From Polynucleobacter sp. MG-27-Goln-C1 (GTDB lineage Bacteria; Pseudomonadota; Gammaproteobacteria; Burkholderiales; Burkholderiaceae): DNA of 64,000 nucleotides. Where the stretch lies: NCBI RefSeq assembly GCF_018881905.1, contig NZ_JACVPM010000002.1, positions 124,001-188,000 on the forward strand, in the 5' to 3' direction. The notes under the pieces are model-generated. The model did no database searches. It worked only from the letters and a program-made list of their open reading frames with translations, and was not told where the DNA came from. A program made the translations under genes and the position numbers. Shown here piece after piece: positions 1 through 9,551 of this stretch (the stretch's first letter is position 1; every line of letters starts with the position of its first letter).

Positions 1-768
1 ATCTAGACCTGGAAGATGTGGAGATAAATCACAATCCGTTTTGACGGTAATGAGTTGACGTGCCTGTGGGAGCCACTCCAAACTATTACGCAGGTTCTCG
101 CCAACAACGCCTTTTACTTGATCGGCATTCGCCATCAAATTATCTAAATCACCAAACTCAGCCAACCATTTATTTGCTGTTTTAGGACCAGCCTTCGGAA
201 CACCAGGTACGTTATCGACCGTGTCACCAATAATGGAAAGGTAATCCACGATGCGCTCGGGAGGTACGCCAAATTTAGCAATCACTCCATCAATGTCCAA
301 TTTTTCATCAGTCATCGTATTAATCAAAGTGACGGATGCATTCACCAGCTGAGCTAAATCTTTATCGCCAGTAGAAATAATGGTTTCCCAGCCAGCTTGG
401 GTAGCTTGGCAAGCCAAGGTGCCAATCACGTCGTCAGCCTCAACCCCCGAAACCATCAACACCGGCCAGCCCAAGGCCTTCACCATGGCATGGATCGGCT
501 CAATCTGTTTGACTAAATCCTCCGGCATGGGGGAGCGGTGCGCCTTGTACTCGGAGTACATTTCATCCCGGAAAGTCTTGCCTTTGGCATCAAAAACACA
601 GGCAATATGGTCAGCCTTGAGTTCCGAGCGAGCTCGGCGCATCATATTAACCATCCCATAGATTGCCCCAGTTGGGTCGCCTGCCCCATTTCTGAGGTCT
701 GGCATGGCATGAAAGGCGCGATAGAGGTAGCTAGAGCCGTCTACCAACAAGAGTCTATGTTTAGTCAT
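1..768 (-). CDS. polA: DNA polymerase I, N-terminal part (cut by window edge)
   Basis: Repair and Okazaki-fragment-processing polymerase; only the first 256 residues lie in the window, and these form the 5'-3' exonuclease (FEN-type) domain. Visible motifs are the metal-binding VDGSSYLYRAFHA (about 9-21), VFDAKG (58-63), GVEADDVIGTLA (108-119), STGDKDL (132-138) and GDTVDNVPGVPKAGPKTA (181-198, helix-hairpin-helix). The acidic residues expected for the two metal sites are in place. The 3' exonuclease and polymerase domains run off the left edge. The ATG at 768 has no Shine-Dalgarno; a TACGAT hexamer (780-775) lies 6 bases upstream, so the mRNA may be leaderless. Diverges from the DUF2782-like gene. 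Confidence 0.95.
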   Translation of the reverse strand, partial: MTKHRLLLVDGSSYLYRAFHAMPDLRNGAGDPTGAIYGMVNMMRRARSELKADHIACVFDAKGKTFRDEMYSEYKAHRSPMPEDLVKQIEPIHAMVKALGWPVLMVSGVEADDVIGTLACQATQAGWETIISTGDKDLAQLVNASVTLINTMTDEKLDIDGVIAKFGVPPERIVDYLSIIGDTVDNVPGVPKAGPKTANKWLAEFGDLDNLMANADQVKGVVGENLRNSLEWLPQARQLITVKTDCDLSPHLPGLD

Positions 769-849
769 ACCGCAATCGTACAATCTAGTTGCTAACTGCC
801 TACAGATCAGGTTCAAATCCCCCTGAAAAGAGGCCTAAAAAGGTGAAAA

Positions 850-1257
850 ATGATGCACGCTCTAACTAACTTACTCCACTCTTCTTTGAGCCAAGCCCTT
901 GTTATTACAAGCTTTTTAGTGGCTTTTGCCTCTTTTGGCCTCAATTTTGCACATGCCCAAAATAATTCTCAAGCGCTGAGCCCATCCGAGCTACAGCGCA
1001 TTAATAATCAGCCTTTGGCACCAGCAGTCAACGCATCACAAGTGACAAATGCACCTGAAGGTCGTAAACCGAGCTTTCAGCACAAAGAAGCTACGGGCAC
1101 AGAAGTTACCGAATACAAGGATGCCAATTCACCTACGCAAGTGGATGTGAAGACGCGCTACACCAGCTATGAAATGGCGCCTCCAACAACAGTGATGCCT
1201 GGCGTACCAAAAGAAACTGATCTGATCAGCGTACCGAGCATCAGTATCCCTTTTTAA
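850..1257 (+). CDS. secreted DUF2782-like protein
   Basis: Short protein of 135 residues, function unknown. It begins with a signal-peptide-like segment (hydrophobic core about residues 17-33, likely cut after AHA near 36). A Pro/Asn/Gln-rich middle follows, then a conserved-looking segment with TEVTEYKD (about 83-90) and QVDVKTRY that resembles the DUF2782 family found beside polA and thrB in Burkholderiales. A purine-rich AAAAAGG lies just before the start; the codon at 853 is also ATG and could be the start. It is followed 9 bases later by thrB, so the two are probably cotranscribed. The family assignment rests on short similarity and position. Confidence 0.7.
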   Translation: MMHALTNLLHSSLSQALVITSFLVAFASFGLNFAHAQNNSQALSPSELQRINNQPLAPAVNASQVTNAPEGRKPSFQHKEATGTEVTEYKDANSPTQVDVKTRYTSYEMAPPTTVMPGVPKETDLISVPSISIPF

Positions 1258-1266
1258 TTTCTAGTT

Positions 1267-2244
1267 ATGGCCGTCTTCACCCCTATTGAATTAAGTGATA
1301 TCTCCGCTTGGATCTCAAATGATTTTGATATTGGGCAGGCCATCGATATTCGCGGCATTCATGGTGGTATTGAGAACTCCAATTTTTTTCTCGACACCGA
1401 GAAAGATGGCAAGAAACAAGAATATGTTCTGACTATTTTCGAAAGACTTTCAGCAGAGCAACTTCCGTACTACTTAGAGCTAATGCGCCACTTGGCTGAC
1501 AAGGGGATTGCAGTACCTAAGCCTCTTGAAAACAAACAGGGGCAAATTCTATTTACTCTTAAAGATAAGCCAGCAGCGATTGTGAGTAAGCTTCCAGGTC
1601 TCTCTAGACTGGTGCCCGAAGCAAAGCATTGCGCATTGGTTGGTGAGAACTTGGCAAAGATGCATTTGGCCAGCAGTGACTTTAAGCACACCCAAGAAAA
1701 TCTACGCAGCCTGTCTTGGTGGCAAAAAACTGTTCCGCAAGTCTTATCCCACCTGAGCGATGCACAAAAAGAATTACTCACAACTGAGCTTGCCACTCAA
1801 GAGCAGTTCTTTGCCTCTGCTGCTTATGCATCGCTGCCGCAAGGGGCAAGCCATTGCGACCTCTTTAGAGATAACGTACTGTTTGACCCTCAGGGTGCAA
1901 GTGACAGTTCTCAAGACCAGCTGGGTGGCTTCTTCGACTTTTATTTCGCTGGAACAGACAAGTGGTTGTTTGATTTAGCGGTGACAGCAAATGATTGGTG
2001 TCTTGCAGAAAACAAACAGGATTTAGATCCTGCTCGCTTCAAGGCGTTGATGGACGCGTATCAATCTGTTCGCCCCTTAAGCAAGGAAGAGCAAGCGAGC
2101 TGGCCACTGATGATTCGTGCCGCAGCTCTTCGTTTCTGGATTTCACGCCTGTGGGATTTTTACTTGCCACGTGATGCGCAAATGCTCACACCACATGACC
2201 CTCGTCATTTTGAAAATATTCTCTTAAGTCGCAAAGCAATATGA
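1267..2244 (+). CDS. thrB: homoserine kinase, ThrB type II
   Basis: Phosphorylates L-homoserine with ATP, the step before threonine synthase. The 325-residue protein has the aminoglycoside-phosphotransferase fold of the beta-proteobacterial ThrB, not the GHMP fold of E. coli ThrB. Markers are the N-terminal GGIENSNFFL loop (33-42), the catalytic SHCDLFRDNVLF (195-206) and the metal-binding GFFDFYFAGTD (221-231). The stop codon overlaps the start of the next gene by 4 bases (ATGA), suggesting translational coupling. The upstream gene ends 9 bases before. The TAATTT that includes the upstream stop lies exactly 6 bases before this ATG and could be an internal -10. Confidence 0.93.
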   Translation: MAVFTPIELSDISAWISNDFDIGQAIDIRGIHGGIENSNFFLDTEKDGKKQEYVLTIFERLSAEQLPYYLELMRHLADKGIAVPKPLENKQGQILFTLKDKPAAIVSKLPGLSRLVPEAKHCALVGENLAKMHLASSDFKHTQENLRSLSWWQKTVPQVLSHLSDAQKELLTTELATQEQFFASAAYASLPQGASHCDLFRDNVLFDPQGASDSSQDQLGGFFDFYFAGTDKWLFDLAVTANDWCLAENKQDLDPARFKALMDAYQSVRPLSKEEQASWPLMIRAAALRFWISRLWDFYLPRDAQMLTPHDPRHFENILLSRKAI

Positions 2245-3023
2245 AACTAAACTCCGTCGCCCCAAAAGAGGGTTACACCTGGATACGTCAAGGCATTTGG
2301 CTGTTCAAACAAAACCCTTTGGGTTTTTTGATGCTGGTATTCATGTATGTGTTTGTGGCGCAGCTAGCAGTGCTCGTACCAGTGATTGGTGTTTTTGCCG
2401 TCCTATTACTGACGCCCACTTTGTCGGTAGGCTTTATGACCGCCTGTCGGCAAGCGATTCAAAAAGAACGTATTCGCCCATCGGTCTATGTCATTGCCCT
2501 GCAATCTTCGCCATTAATTCGTAAACGTATTCTGCAATTAGGCTTGGTATACGCGGCACTCATTCTGGCGCTGAGTTTTATCTTAAGCATGTTGGTGGAT
2601 TTTGAGTTACTAATTCCCCTCATGACGAATGACAAGCCCATCACCCCAGAAGTAGTTCGTCAGATTTATCTGATTCTCTTTTTTGGCGGCCTGCTGTATA
2701 TCCCGGTAGCGATGTTGATGTGGTTCTCTCCCGTGCTCGTTGCTTGGGCTGATATGCCAGTAGCGCAGGCGCTCTTCTCTAGCGCTATTGCATGCTGGGC
2801 AAATCGTGGCGCATTCTTTTTGTATATCGCTATTTGGGGTGCGATCTTAATCGCTATTCCATTAACGATTGGCTCTATCTTTGACGCGCTAGATTTAGGT
2901 CAAGCCGCCTCATTTATCATCGCCCCCATTTCCATGGCGGGATTGACAGTGATGCATTGCTCGTTCTTCGCCACTTGGAAAGCGTGCTTTGCTGAAAAAG
3001 AATCAGCAACCTTAATTGCTTAG
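2241..3023 (+). CDS. BPSS1780-family inner-membrane protein
   Basis: Multi-pass membrane protein of 260 residues with no assigned function. About six hydrophobic segments are visible, roughly at 28-50, 51-70, 95-120, 140-165, 190-215 and 222-245. The N-terminal pattern (GYTWIRQGIWLFKQNP followed by a membrane pair and SVGFMTACR) matches the BPSS1780 family of Burkholderiales membrane proteins. The start overlaps the thrB stop by 4 bases, so expression probably depends on thrB translation. Its stop codon interlocks with that of uvrD on the other strand (shared TTAG at 3020-3023). The family name comes from memory of the pattern. Confidence 0.75.
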   Translation: MKLNSVAPKEGYTWIRQGIWLFKQNPLGFLMLVFMYVFVAQLAVLVPVIGVFAVLLLTPTLSVGFMTACRQAIQKERIRPSVYVIALQSSPLIRKRILQLGLVYAALILALSFILSMLVDFELLIPLMTNDKPITPEVVRQIYLILFFGGLLYIPVAMLMWFSPVLVAWADMPVAQALFSSAIACWANRGAFFLYIAIWGAILIAIPLTIGSIFDALDLGQAASFIIAPISMAGLTVMHCSFFATWKACFAEKESATLIA

Positions 3024-5407
3024 TCTATCGCTGCAAGCTTAGCAATACTGAGCTGCAGCCATTTCACTCCGTGGCGCTTGAAGTTCACTTGAGCGCGCGC
3101 GTCGGCATCATTACCCTCTAAGCCAGTCACGCGCCCTTCACCAAATTTGGTATGAAAGACATTCTGTCCGATAGTAAATGGATAGTTGCCACGTGGTGGT
3201 GAAGCCATTCGGGTAACAGAAGTTGAGGCAGAGCCTACGCGACCAATTTGCCTTGCAGGTCGCTCACGCTCATTGCCAGAATCAAAGAAGTCATTCGATC
3301 CAAACTCGCGCTGACGGGTATAGCCATCCTGCCAAGTTGATCCTGAACGGCCACCGTTTCCACCAGTAGTGCCGCCCCAGCGGGCATCTTTTACTTTTGG
3401 CGTAAGCCACTTCAGCGAATCAGATGGCAACTCTTCCAAGAAGCGGGAAGGCATGTTGTAACGCACTTGGCCATGCAACATCCGCGACTGCGTGTGGGAG
3501 AGGTAGAGACGCTCCTTGGCCCGAGTAATCGCAACATACATCAAACGACGCTCTTCTTCTAAACCATTCTGTTCATTGATGCTGTTCTCATGCGGGAACA
3601 GACCCTCTTCTAAACCAGTAATAAATACGGAGGTGAACTCTAAGCCTTTGGCAGAGTGCACTGTCATCAGCTGAACGGCGTCTTGACCTGCTTGAGCTTG
3701 GTTATCACCGGCCTCGAGCGATGCGTGCGAGAGGAATGCCGCTAATGGTGAGACCTCCACTAGGCCAGGGGCATTCTCACCCGGTAGCGTAGCAGCAGTG
3801 GCATCTTGGCCATAGCCCTCTTCCGCAATAAATGCGGTCGCAGCGTTAATTAATTCTTGTAAGTTTTCTACGCGATCCTGACCTTCACGCTCTGAGAGGT
3901 AGTGCTGAATCAAGCCGCTATGTTGAATAACGAACCCCACTGTCTCCGGCAAAGTATTGTGACGAGTAGCTTCACGCATGTGATCTACCAAGCGTACAAA
4001 GCCGCCCAAGGATGCACCCGCTTTACCATCCAGTGTCGATGCAGCCAAATACAAAGAACTGTTTTGAGCGCGGGCTGCATCTTGCACAGCCTCAATCGAT
4101 CTTGCACCAATGCCGCGTGTCGGGAAATTCACTACACGCGAGAAAGAGGTGTCGTCATTTGGATTCTCTAGAAGACGTAGGTAGGCCAAAGCGTGTTTAA
4201 TCTCAGCACGCTCGAAGAAGCGCAGTCCACCGTATACGCGATAGGGAATCGCGGCAGAAAACAAGGCGTGCTCGATGATGCGTGACTGGGCATTACTTCT
4301 ATAGAGCAAGGCAATTTCAGTGCGCTTGATGCCGCTATTTACCAGCGCTTTGATTTCGTCTACGAGCCAAGCAGCTTCTGCGTGATCGCTCGGCGCATCA
4401 TAGATGCGGACTGGCTCGCCATGACCAGCATCAGTGCGTAAGTTTTTACCCAGGCGATCCGTGTTGTTGGAAATGAGATAGTTTGCGGTATCTAAGATGT
4501 GGCCATGTGAGCGATAGTTTTGCTCAAGCTTGACCATCATTGGGTGATATTGCTTTTCATACAGACGCATGTTCTCAACGTCTGCACCACGGAAGGCGTA
4601 AATACTTTGATCATCATCGCCCACTGCGAATACCGCGCTACTGCCCATGCCACTGACATTGACGCGACTAACATCATGGCCAGACAGTAATTTGAGCCAG
4701 GCGTATTGCAAGGCATTGGTATCCTGGAACTCATCAATCAAGATATGGCGAAAGCGCTCTTGGTAATGCGTCCGAATTGCTTCGTTATGTTTTAGCAATT
4801 CATAGCTACGCAATAGGAGTTCAGCAAAGTCGACTACGCCCTCACGTTGGCACTGCTCATCATAGGCTTCGTATAACTGGGCCATCTTGGCCTGAAAGTC
4901 ATCCCCCACAGATAACTCTTTGGCACGCTGACCACGCTCTTTGGCGTGTGCAATGAAGTATTGCAACTGCTTAGGTGGGTATTTCTCATCATCAACCTTT
5001 AAGCCTTTTAAAAGGCGCTTAATAGCGGATAACTGATCTTGGGTGTCCAAAATCTGAAAAGTGGATGGCAAACCAGCCTCTTTGTGATGCGCACGCAGCA
5101 AACGGTTACAAAGACCGTGAAAAGTGCCAATCCACATACCCCGAGTATTGATGGGCAACATGGCACTTAAGCGCAACATCATCTCTTTAGCGGCCTTATT
5201 CGTGAAGGTCACCGCCAGGACGCCAATCGGCGAAACCTGACCCGTTTGGATCAACCAGGCTATACGGGTCGTGAGGACGCGGGTTTTTCCGCTACCAGCG
5301 CCAGCCAAAATCAGGGCTGACTGGGCCTGGCCATTTTCATTTACTGGCGGGAGGGTCACTGCCTCGCGTTGTTCTGGATTAAGGTTTGCGAGTAGGTCTG
5401 AGTACAT
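3020..5407 (-). CDS. uvrD: ATP-dependent DNA helicase UvrD/PcrA type
   Basis: Superfamily 1A 3'-5' helicase for nucleotide-excision and mismatch repair. With the start chosen here it has 795 residues. Motifs in order: Q-motif LNPEQREAV, Walker A GAGSGKT (about 36-42), motif [11 protein letters not shown], motif [17 protein letters not shown], motif IV LEQNYRS, motif [11 protein letters not shown] and motif [15 protein letters not shown]. The C-terminus has the typical [11 protein letters not shown]udor-like segment after a Gly/Ser/Arg-rich linker. An in-frame ATG at 5431 is possible, but [13 protein letters not shown] fits the family start, and a TATAAT (5420-5415) sits 7 bases before the ATG at 5407, so the transcript is probably leaderless. 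Diverges from valS with almost no spacer. Confidence 0.95.
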   Translation of the reverse strand: MYSDLLANLNPEQREAVTLPPVNENGQAQSALILAGAGSGKTRVLTTRIAWLIQTGQVSPIGVLAVTFTNKAAKEMMLRLSAMLPINTRGMWIGTFHGLCNRLLRAHHKEAGLPSTFQILDTQDQLSAIKRLLKGLKVDDEKYPPKQLQYFIAHAKERGQRAKELSVGDDFQAKMAQLYEAYDEQCQREGVVDFAELLLRSYELLKHNEAIRTHYQERFRHILIDEFQDTNALQYAWLKLLSGHDVSRVNVSGMGSSAVFAVGDDDQSIYAFRGADVENMRLYEKQYHPMMVKLEQNYRSHGHILDTANYLISNNTDRLGKNLRTDAGHGEPVRIYDAPSDHAEAAWLVDEIKALVNSGIKRTEIALLYRSNAQSRIIEHALFSAAIPYRVYGGLRFFERAEIKHALAYLRLLENPNDDTSFSRVVNFPTRGIGARSIEAVQDAARAQNSSLYLAASTLDGKAGASLGGFVRLVDHMREATRHNTLPETVGFVIQHSGLIQHYLSEREGQDRVENLQELINAATAFIAEEGYGQDATAATLPGENAPGLVEVSPLAAFLSHASLEAGDNQAQAGQDAVQLMTVHSAKGLEFTSVFITGLEEGLFPHENSINEQNGLEEERRLMYVAITRAKERLYLSHTQSRMLHGQVRYNMPSRFLEELPSDSLKWLTPKVKDARWGGTTGGNGGRSGSTWQDGYTRQREFGSNDFFDSGNERERPARQIGRVGSASTSVTRMASPPRGNYPFTIGQNVFHTKFGEGRVTGLEGNDADARAQVNFKRHGVKWLQLSIAKLAAID

Positions 5408-5413
5408 CGCCCC

Positions 5414-5423
5414 AATTATAATT
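5414..5423. promoter_or_regulatory. palindromic -10 shared by uvrD and valS
   Basis: The 10-base perfect palindrome AATTATAATT supplies TATAAT on both strands: 5417-5422 on plus and 5420-5415 on minus. The uvrD ATG (5407) begins 8 bases past the minus hexamer, and the valS ATG (5432) 10 bases past the plus hexamer. Normal initiation 6-8 bases downstream would give a leaderless or near-leaderless mRNA in each direction. No strong -35 is visible on either side. The hexamers are seen directly; bidirectional activity is inferred. Confidence 0.6.
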
Positions 5424-5431
5424 TGCCTCAT

Positions 5432-8332
5432 ATGCCAAATGCTTCGAATACCCCTAATTCACCCAACCCCCCATTAACTAGTTCTTTAGACGAACTAGCC
5501 AAATCCTACGAACCCGCCCCAATTGAAGCTTATTGGGGTCCGGAATGGGAACGCCGAGGCATTGCCGACGCCACCCTAGATGAGGGTAAGGGAGATTTCT
5601 CGATTCAGTTGCCGCCACCGAATGTGACGGGCACCCTGCACATGGGTCACGCCTTTAATCAAACCATCATGGATGGCTTGGTGCGTCATGCCCGTATGTC
5701 TGGCAAAAATACCTTGTGGGTTCCAGGCACAGACCATGCTGGCATCGCCACACAAATTGTCGTTGAGCGCCAACTCGATGCACAGAAAGTTTCTCGTCAC
5801 GATTTAGGTCGTGAGAAATTCTTAGAAAAAGTCTGGGAGTGGAAAGAAACTTCCGGCAACACCATCACACGTCAAATTCGTCGCCTAGGCGCTTCGATTG
5901 ATTGGGGTAAAGAATATTTCACGATGGACAGCAAGATGTCCAAAGCGGTTGTCGAAGTATTTGTTCGTTTACATGAGCAAGGTTTAATTTACCGCGGCAA
6001 ACGTTTAGTGAACTGGGATCCGGTTTTAGGAACCGCCGTCTCGGATTTAGAAGTAGTGAGCGAAGAAGAAGATGGCTCGATGTGGCACATCCGCTATCCA
6101 TTAGCAGATGGCTCCGGACACCTGACCGTTGCCACCACTCGCCCGGAGACCTTATTGGGCGACGTTGCCGTCATGGTCAACCCAGAAGACGAGCGCTACA
6201 AACACCTCATTGGCAAGTCAGTACAACTGCCCCTATGCAATCGCGAGATTCCAATTATTGCGGACGACTATGTTGATTTAGCTTTTGGTACTGGCGTGGT
6301 TAAAGTGACGCCTGCGCATGACTTCAACGACTACGCCGTTGGACAACGCCACCAATTACCTCTCATTAATATTTTGACTCTCGATGCCAAGATTAATGAA
6401 AATGCACCTGCTACTTATCAAGGCCTTGAGCGTTTTGCTGCACGCAAACAAATCGTTACTGATTTAGATGCTGCCGGTTTACTAGAAAAAGTACAGCCGC
6501 ATAAATTGATGGTGCCACGTGGTGATCGCACTCAAACCATCATTGAGCCAATGCTCACTGACCAATGGTTTGTTGCAGTATCCAAGCCAAGTCCTGATAA
6601 CAAATATCAACCGGGCTCATCTATCGCTGGTGCCGCATTGGATGCCGTTACCAAAGGTGATATCAAGCTCGTTCCAGAAAATTGGATCAGCACTTATACC
6701 CAGTGGTTAGAGAACATTCAGGACTGGTGCATCTCTCGTCAACTCTGGTGGGGTCATCAAATCCCCGCCTGGTATGGCGATGATGGTCAGATCTTTGTAG
6801 CCCGCTCTGAAGATGAAGCTAAAGCTAAGGCTGTTGCTGCCGGTTATAACGGGGAGTTGAATCGCGATCCTGACGTATTGGATACCTGGTTTAGCTCAGC
6901 GCTTGTGCCATTTAGCTCACTAGGCTGGCCAGAAGAAACACCTGCCCTCAATCACTTCCTACCATCCTCAGTACTGGTAACCGGCTTTGACATCATCTTC
7001 TTCTGGGTAGCCAGAATGGTCATGATGACTTGTCATTTCACTGGCAAGGTTCCGTTCAATACTGTTTACGTACACGGCTTAGTTCGTGATGCCGAAGGTC
7101 AGAAGATGAGTAAGTCCAAAGGAAACACTTTGGATCCAATCGACCTCATTGATGGTATCAAGATTGAAGACTTAGTTGCGAAGCGCACCACTGGCCTGAT
7201 GAATCCAAAGCAGGCTGAAAGCATTGGCAAGAAAACCAAGAAAGAATTTCCGGAGGGTATCCCTGCGTTTGGTACCGATGCCCTGCGCTTTACCTTTGCC
7301 TCACTCGCATCACTGGGTCGCAACATTAACTTTGATCAGAAACGCTGCGAGGGTTATCGCAACTTCTGTAACAAGCTATGGAATGCCACTCGCTTTGTTC
7401 TCATGAACTGTCCTGGCAAGGATGAAGAAAATGGTTTTGCGCCGTGTGACAACCAATGCGGGCCAGAAGGTTACTTAGATTTTTCTGAGGCTGATAAATG
7501 GATTGTTTCTTTATTGCAAAGAACGGAAGCTGATGTTGCCAAGGGCTTCCAGAACTATCGCTTTGACAATATTGCCACCAGTATTTATCAATTTGTTTGG
7601 GATGAGTATTGCGATTGGTACTTAGAATTAGCAAAGGTTCAATTGCAGACTGGTACTCCTGCACAGCAACGAGCCACTCGTCGCACACTACTACGCGTTT
7701 TAGAAACGATCTTGCGCATGGCGCATCCACTGATTCCATTTATCACTGAAACTCTCTGGCAAACCGTCGGGCCTAAAGTGGGTAAAGAGTTGGTTAAGCA
7801 AGATAAGCAAACGATTGCTCTGCAACCATATCCCGTTGCTCAGCTCGATAAGGTTGATGAGCAAAGCGAAGCTTGGGTTGCCCAAATTAAATCCATTGTG
7901 GATGCTTGCCGTAACCTACGCGGCGAGATGCAAGTTTCACCTGCACTCAAAGTGCCCCTCTGGGTTAGTGGACCGCAAGATTTCCTGAAACAGGCAAGCC
8001 CTTACTTAACTGCATTAGCAAAGCTTTCAGAAGTCAAAATCTACAGTGATGAGTCCGCTTTGGAGAAAGATGCCCCAGGCGCACCGATGGCCTTAGTTGG
8101 CAATATCAAGCTACTACTCAAGATTGAAGTCGACGTAGCAGCCGAAAGAATTCGTCTAGGCAAGGAAATTGAGCGCTTGGCCAATGAAATCACTAAAGCA
8201 CGCAGCAAACTTGGCAATGAAAGCTTTGTGGCTCGCGCTCCAGAAGAGGTGGTTGCCCAAGAGAAACAGCGTCTTGCCGGCTTTGAGCAAAACCATGAGA
8301 AGCTTGTTGCACAATTAGAACGTCTTAAATAA
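5432..8332 (+). CDS. valS: valyl-tRNA synthetase
   Basis: Class Ia synthetase charging tRNA-Val; 966 residues from the ATG at 5432. An in-frame TTG at 5423 overlaps the -10 and is rejected. Seen: [15 protein letters not shown] (62-75, HIGH motif as HMGH at 70-73), the CP1 editing domain with [13 protein letters not shown], the DTWFSS segment, [10 protein letters not shown] (KMSKS loop), an anticodon-binding domain, and the C-terminal coiled-coil arm ([13 protein letters not shown] onward) that typifies ValS. Length is normal for the family. There is no Shine-Dalgarno before the start. galU follows after 13 bases and may be cotranscribed. Confidence 0.96.
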   Translation: MPNASNTPNSPNPPLTSSLDELAKSYEPAPIEAYWGPEWERRGIADATLDEGKGDFSIQLPPPNVTGTLHMGHAFNQTIMDGLVRHARMSGKNTLWVPGTDHAGIATQIVVERQLDAQKVSRHDLGREKFLEKVWEWKETSGNTITRQIRRLGASIDWGKEYFTMDSKMSKAVVEVFVRLHEQGLIYRGKRLVNWDPVLGTAVSDLEVVSEEEDGSMWHIRYPLADGSGHLTVATTRPETLLGDVAVMVNPEDERYKHLIGKSVQLPLCNREIPIIADDYVDLAFGTGVVKVTPAHDFNDYAVGQRHQLPLINILTLDAKINENAPATYQGLERFAARKQIVTDLDAAGLLEKVQPHKLMVPRGDRTQTIIEPMLTDQWFVAVSKPSPDNKYQPGSSIAGAALDAVTKGDIKLVPENWISTYTQWLENIQDWCISRQLWWGHQIPAWYGDDGQIFVARSEDEAKAKAVAAGYNGELNRDPDVLDTWFSSALVPFSSLGWPEETPALNHFLPSSVLVTGFDIIFFWVARMVMMTCHFTGKVPFNTVYVHGLVRDAEGQKMSKSKGNTLDPIDLIDGIKIEDLVAKRTTGLMNPKQAESIGKKTKKEFPEGIPAFGTDALRFTFASLASLGRNINFDQKRCEGYRNFCNKLWNATRFVLMNCPGKDEENGFAPCDNQCGPEGYLDFSEADKWIVSLLQRTEADVAKGFQNYRFDNIATSIYQFVWDEYCDWYLELAKVQLQTGTPAQQRATRRTLLRVLETILRMAHPLIPFITETLWQTVGPKVGKELVKQDKQTIALQPYPVAQLDKVDEQSEAWVAQIKSIVDACRNLRGEMQVSPALKVPLWVSGPQDFLKQASPYLTALAKLSEVKIYSDESALEKDAPGAPMALVGNIKLLLKIEVDVAAERIRLGKEIERLANEITKARSKLGNESFVARAPEEVVAQEKQRLAGFEQNHEKLVAQLERLK

Positions 8333-8345
8333 GAACGGATTCTCC

Positions 8346-9236
8346 ATGCCATTACATTTCAGCTCCAAAAAGGTAACGAAGGCTGTATTTCCGGTTGCGG
8401 GATTTGGCACACGTTTTTTGCCAGCTACTAAAGCAAGTCCGAAAGAAATGCTCAATGTTGTGGATAAACCGCTCATTCAATATGCGGTTGATGAAGCCAT
8501 TGCCGCCGGCATTACTGAACTCATTTTTGTTACTGGCCGCAGCAAACGCGCAATTGAAGATCACTTTGATAAGGCCTATGAATTAGAAGCAGCTCTTGAG
8601 GCCAAAAATAAACAAGACCTCCTGCATCTCGTGCGTAGCGTCAAACCAGATAATGTTGATTGCGTATATATCCGACAATCCGAACCATTGGGTTTAGGGC
8701 ATGCTGTTTTATGCGCTGAGAAACTAGTGGGTGACGAACCTTTTGCAATCATTTTGGCGGACGATCTTTTGGATGGGTATCCTCCAGTGCTTTCGCAAAT
8801 GCTAAAAGTTCATGAAGAGCAAAATGGCTCAGTGCTGGCTGTTGAGAAAATTGATCCCTCCAGAAGCGGCTCCTATGGAGTTGTCTCAGGAAATGAGGTC
8901 AGCAAAGGGATCTATCGCCTCGATGGCATCGTTGAAAAGCCAAAACCAGCTGATGCCCCTTCTAATCTCGCAGTTGTAGGACGCTATGTGCTTTCATCAA
9001 AGATCTTTGATCACATTCGCAATGTAAAACCTGGTGCTGGCGGAGAAATTCAGCTCACCGATGCTATTGCCGCCTTACTCAAGGAAGAGCCTGTATTTGC
9101 ATATGAATACGATGGTGTACGTTATGACTGCGGCAGCAAACTGGGCTACCTCAAAGCATCAGTAGACTTTGCTTTGCGTCACCAAGAAGTTGGTGAAGAA
9201 TTTGCTGAGTACCTCAAAAGCTGGTCTCTAAAATAA
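8346..9236 (+). CDS. galU: UTP-glucose-1-phosphate uridylyltransferase
   Basis: Makes UDP-glucose from UTP and glucose-1-phosphate for lipopolysaccharide and other envelope sugars. The 296-residue protein has the nucleotide-binding signature [20 protein letters not shown] (about 15-34), [30 protein letters not shown] and GEIQLTDAI, all typical of bacterial GalU. Length matches the family. It lies 13 bases after valS and is closed by a strong hairpin terminator at 9255-9284. Confidence 0.95.
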   Translation: MPLHFSSKKVTKAVFPVAGFGTRFLPATKASPKEMLNVVDKPLIQYAVDEAIAAGITELIFVTGRSKRAIEDHFDKAYELEAALEAKNKQDLLHLVRSVKPDNVDCVYIRQSEPLGLGHAVLCAEKLVGDEPFAIILADDLLDGYPPVLSQMLKVHEEQNGSVLAVEKIDPSRSGSYGVVSGNEVSKGIYRLDGIVEKPKPADAPSNLAVVGRYVLSSKIFDHIRNVKPGAGGEIQLTDAIAALLKEEPVFAYEYDGVRYDCGSKLGYLKASVDFALRHQEVGEEFAEYLKSWSLK

Positions 9237-9254
9237 TCCCGTGAACTAAAAGTA

Positions 9255-9289
9255 AAAAAGGCAGAAATCACTTTCTGCCTTTTTCTTTG
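9255..9289. terminator. bidirectional terminator, galU / tusA
   Basis: A 13-base perfect inverted repeat, AAAAAGGCAGAAA (9255-9267) and its complement (9272-9284), with a TCAC loop and T-runs on both strands. It lies between the converging galU and tusA-like genes and can serve both. Confidence 0.9.
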
Positions 9290-9311
9290 CTACTGAGAGC
9301 TCCAGCGCGTC

Positions 9312-9551
9312 TTATCTTCTCTTGAGGAAGAAAACCAGTACATCACCCTCTGTAGAGCTCGATAGCAATTCGTTACCAGTCTGCTTTGCAAATGCAGGAA
9401 AGTCATGGGCTGCACCGGAATCCGTTGCCTTCACTTTGAGCACTTCGCCAGACTGCATTGTGGCTAAAGCTTTCTTGGTACGCAAAATTGGGAGCGGGCA
9501 GTTCATGCCAATGGCATCTACCTCGAGATTGAATTCGATAGCATCACTCAC
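9312..9551 (-). CDS. TusA/SirA-family sulfur carrier
   Basis: Small sulfurtransferase of 79 residues. TusA-family proteins carry persulfide sulfur on a conserved Cys for tRNA thiolation or cofactor synthesis. The CPxP signature is present as [15 protein letters not shown] with Cys18 as the likely carrier residue, followed by the beta-alpha-beta pattern [20 protein letters not shown]. Its ATG overlaps the alaS stop by 4 bases (ATGA), so it is translated as the second gene of an alaS operon. It could be TusA proper or a paralogue; the sequence does not decide which sulfur pathway it serves. Confidence 0.88.
   Translation of the reverse strand: MSDAIEFNLEVDAIGMNCPLPILRTKKALATMQSGEVLKVKATDSGAAHDFPAFAKQTGNELLSSSTEGDVLVFFLKRR

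Noticed and set aside
800..828. A tRNA-like T-loop (GGTTCAAATCC) with short flanking complementarity
   Set aside because: A full tRNA ending here would have to lie within polA coding sequence, and no acceptor, D or anticodon arms can be drawn.
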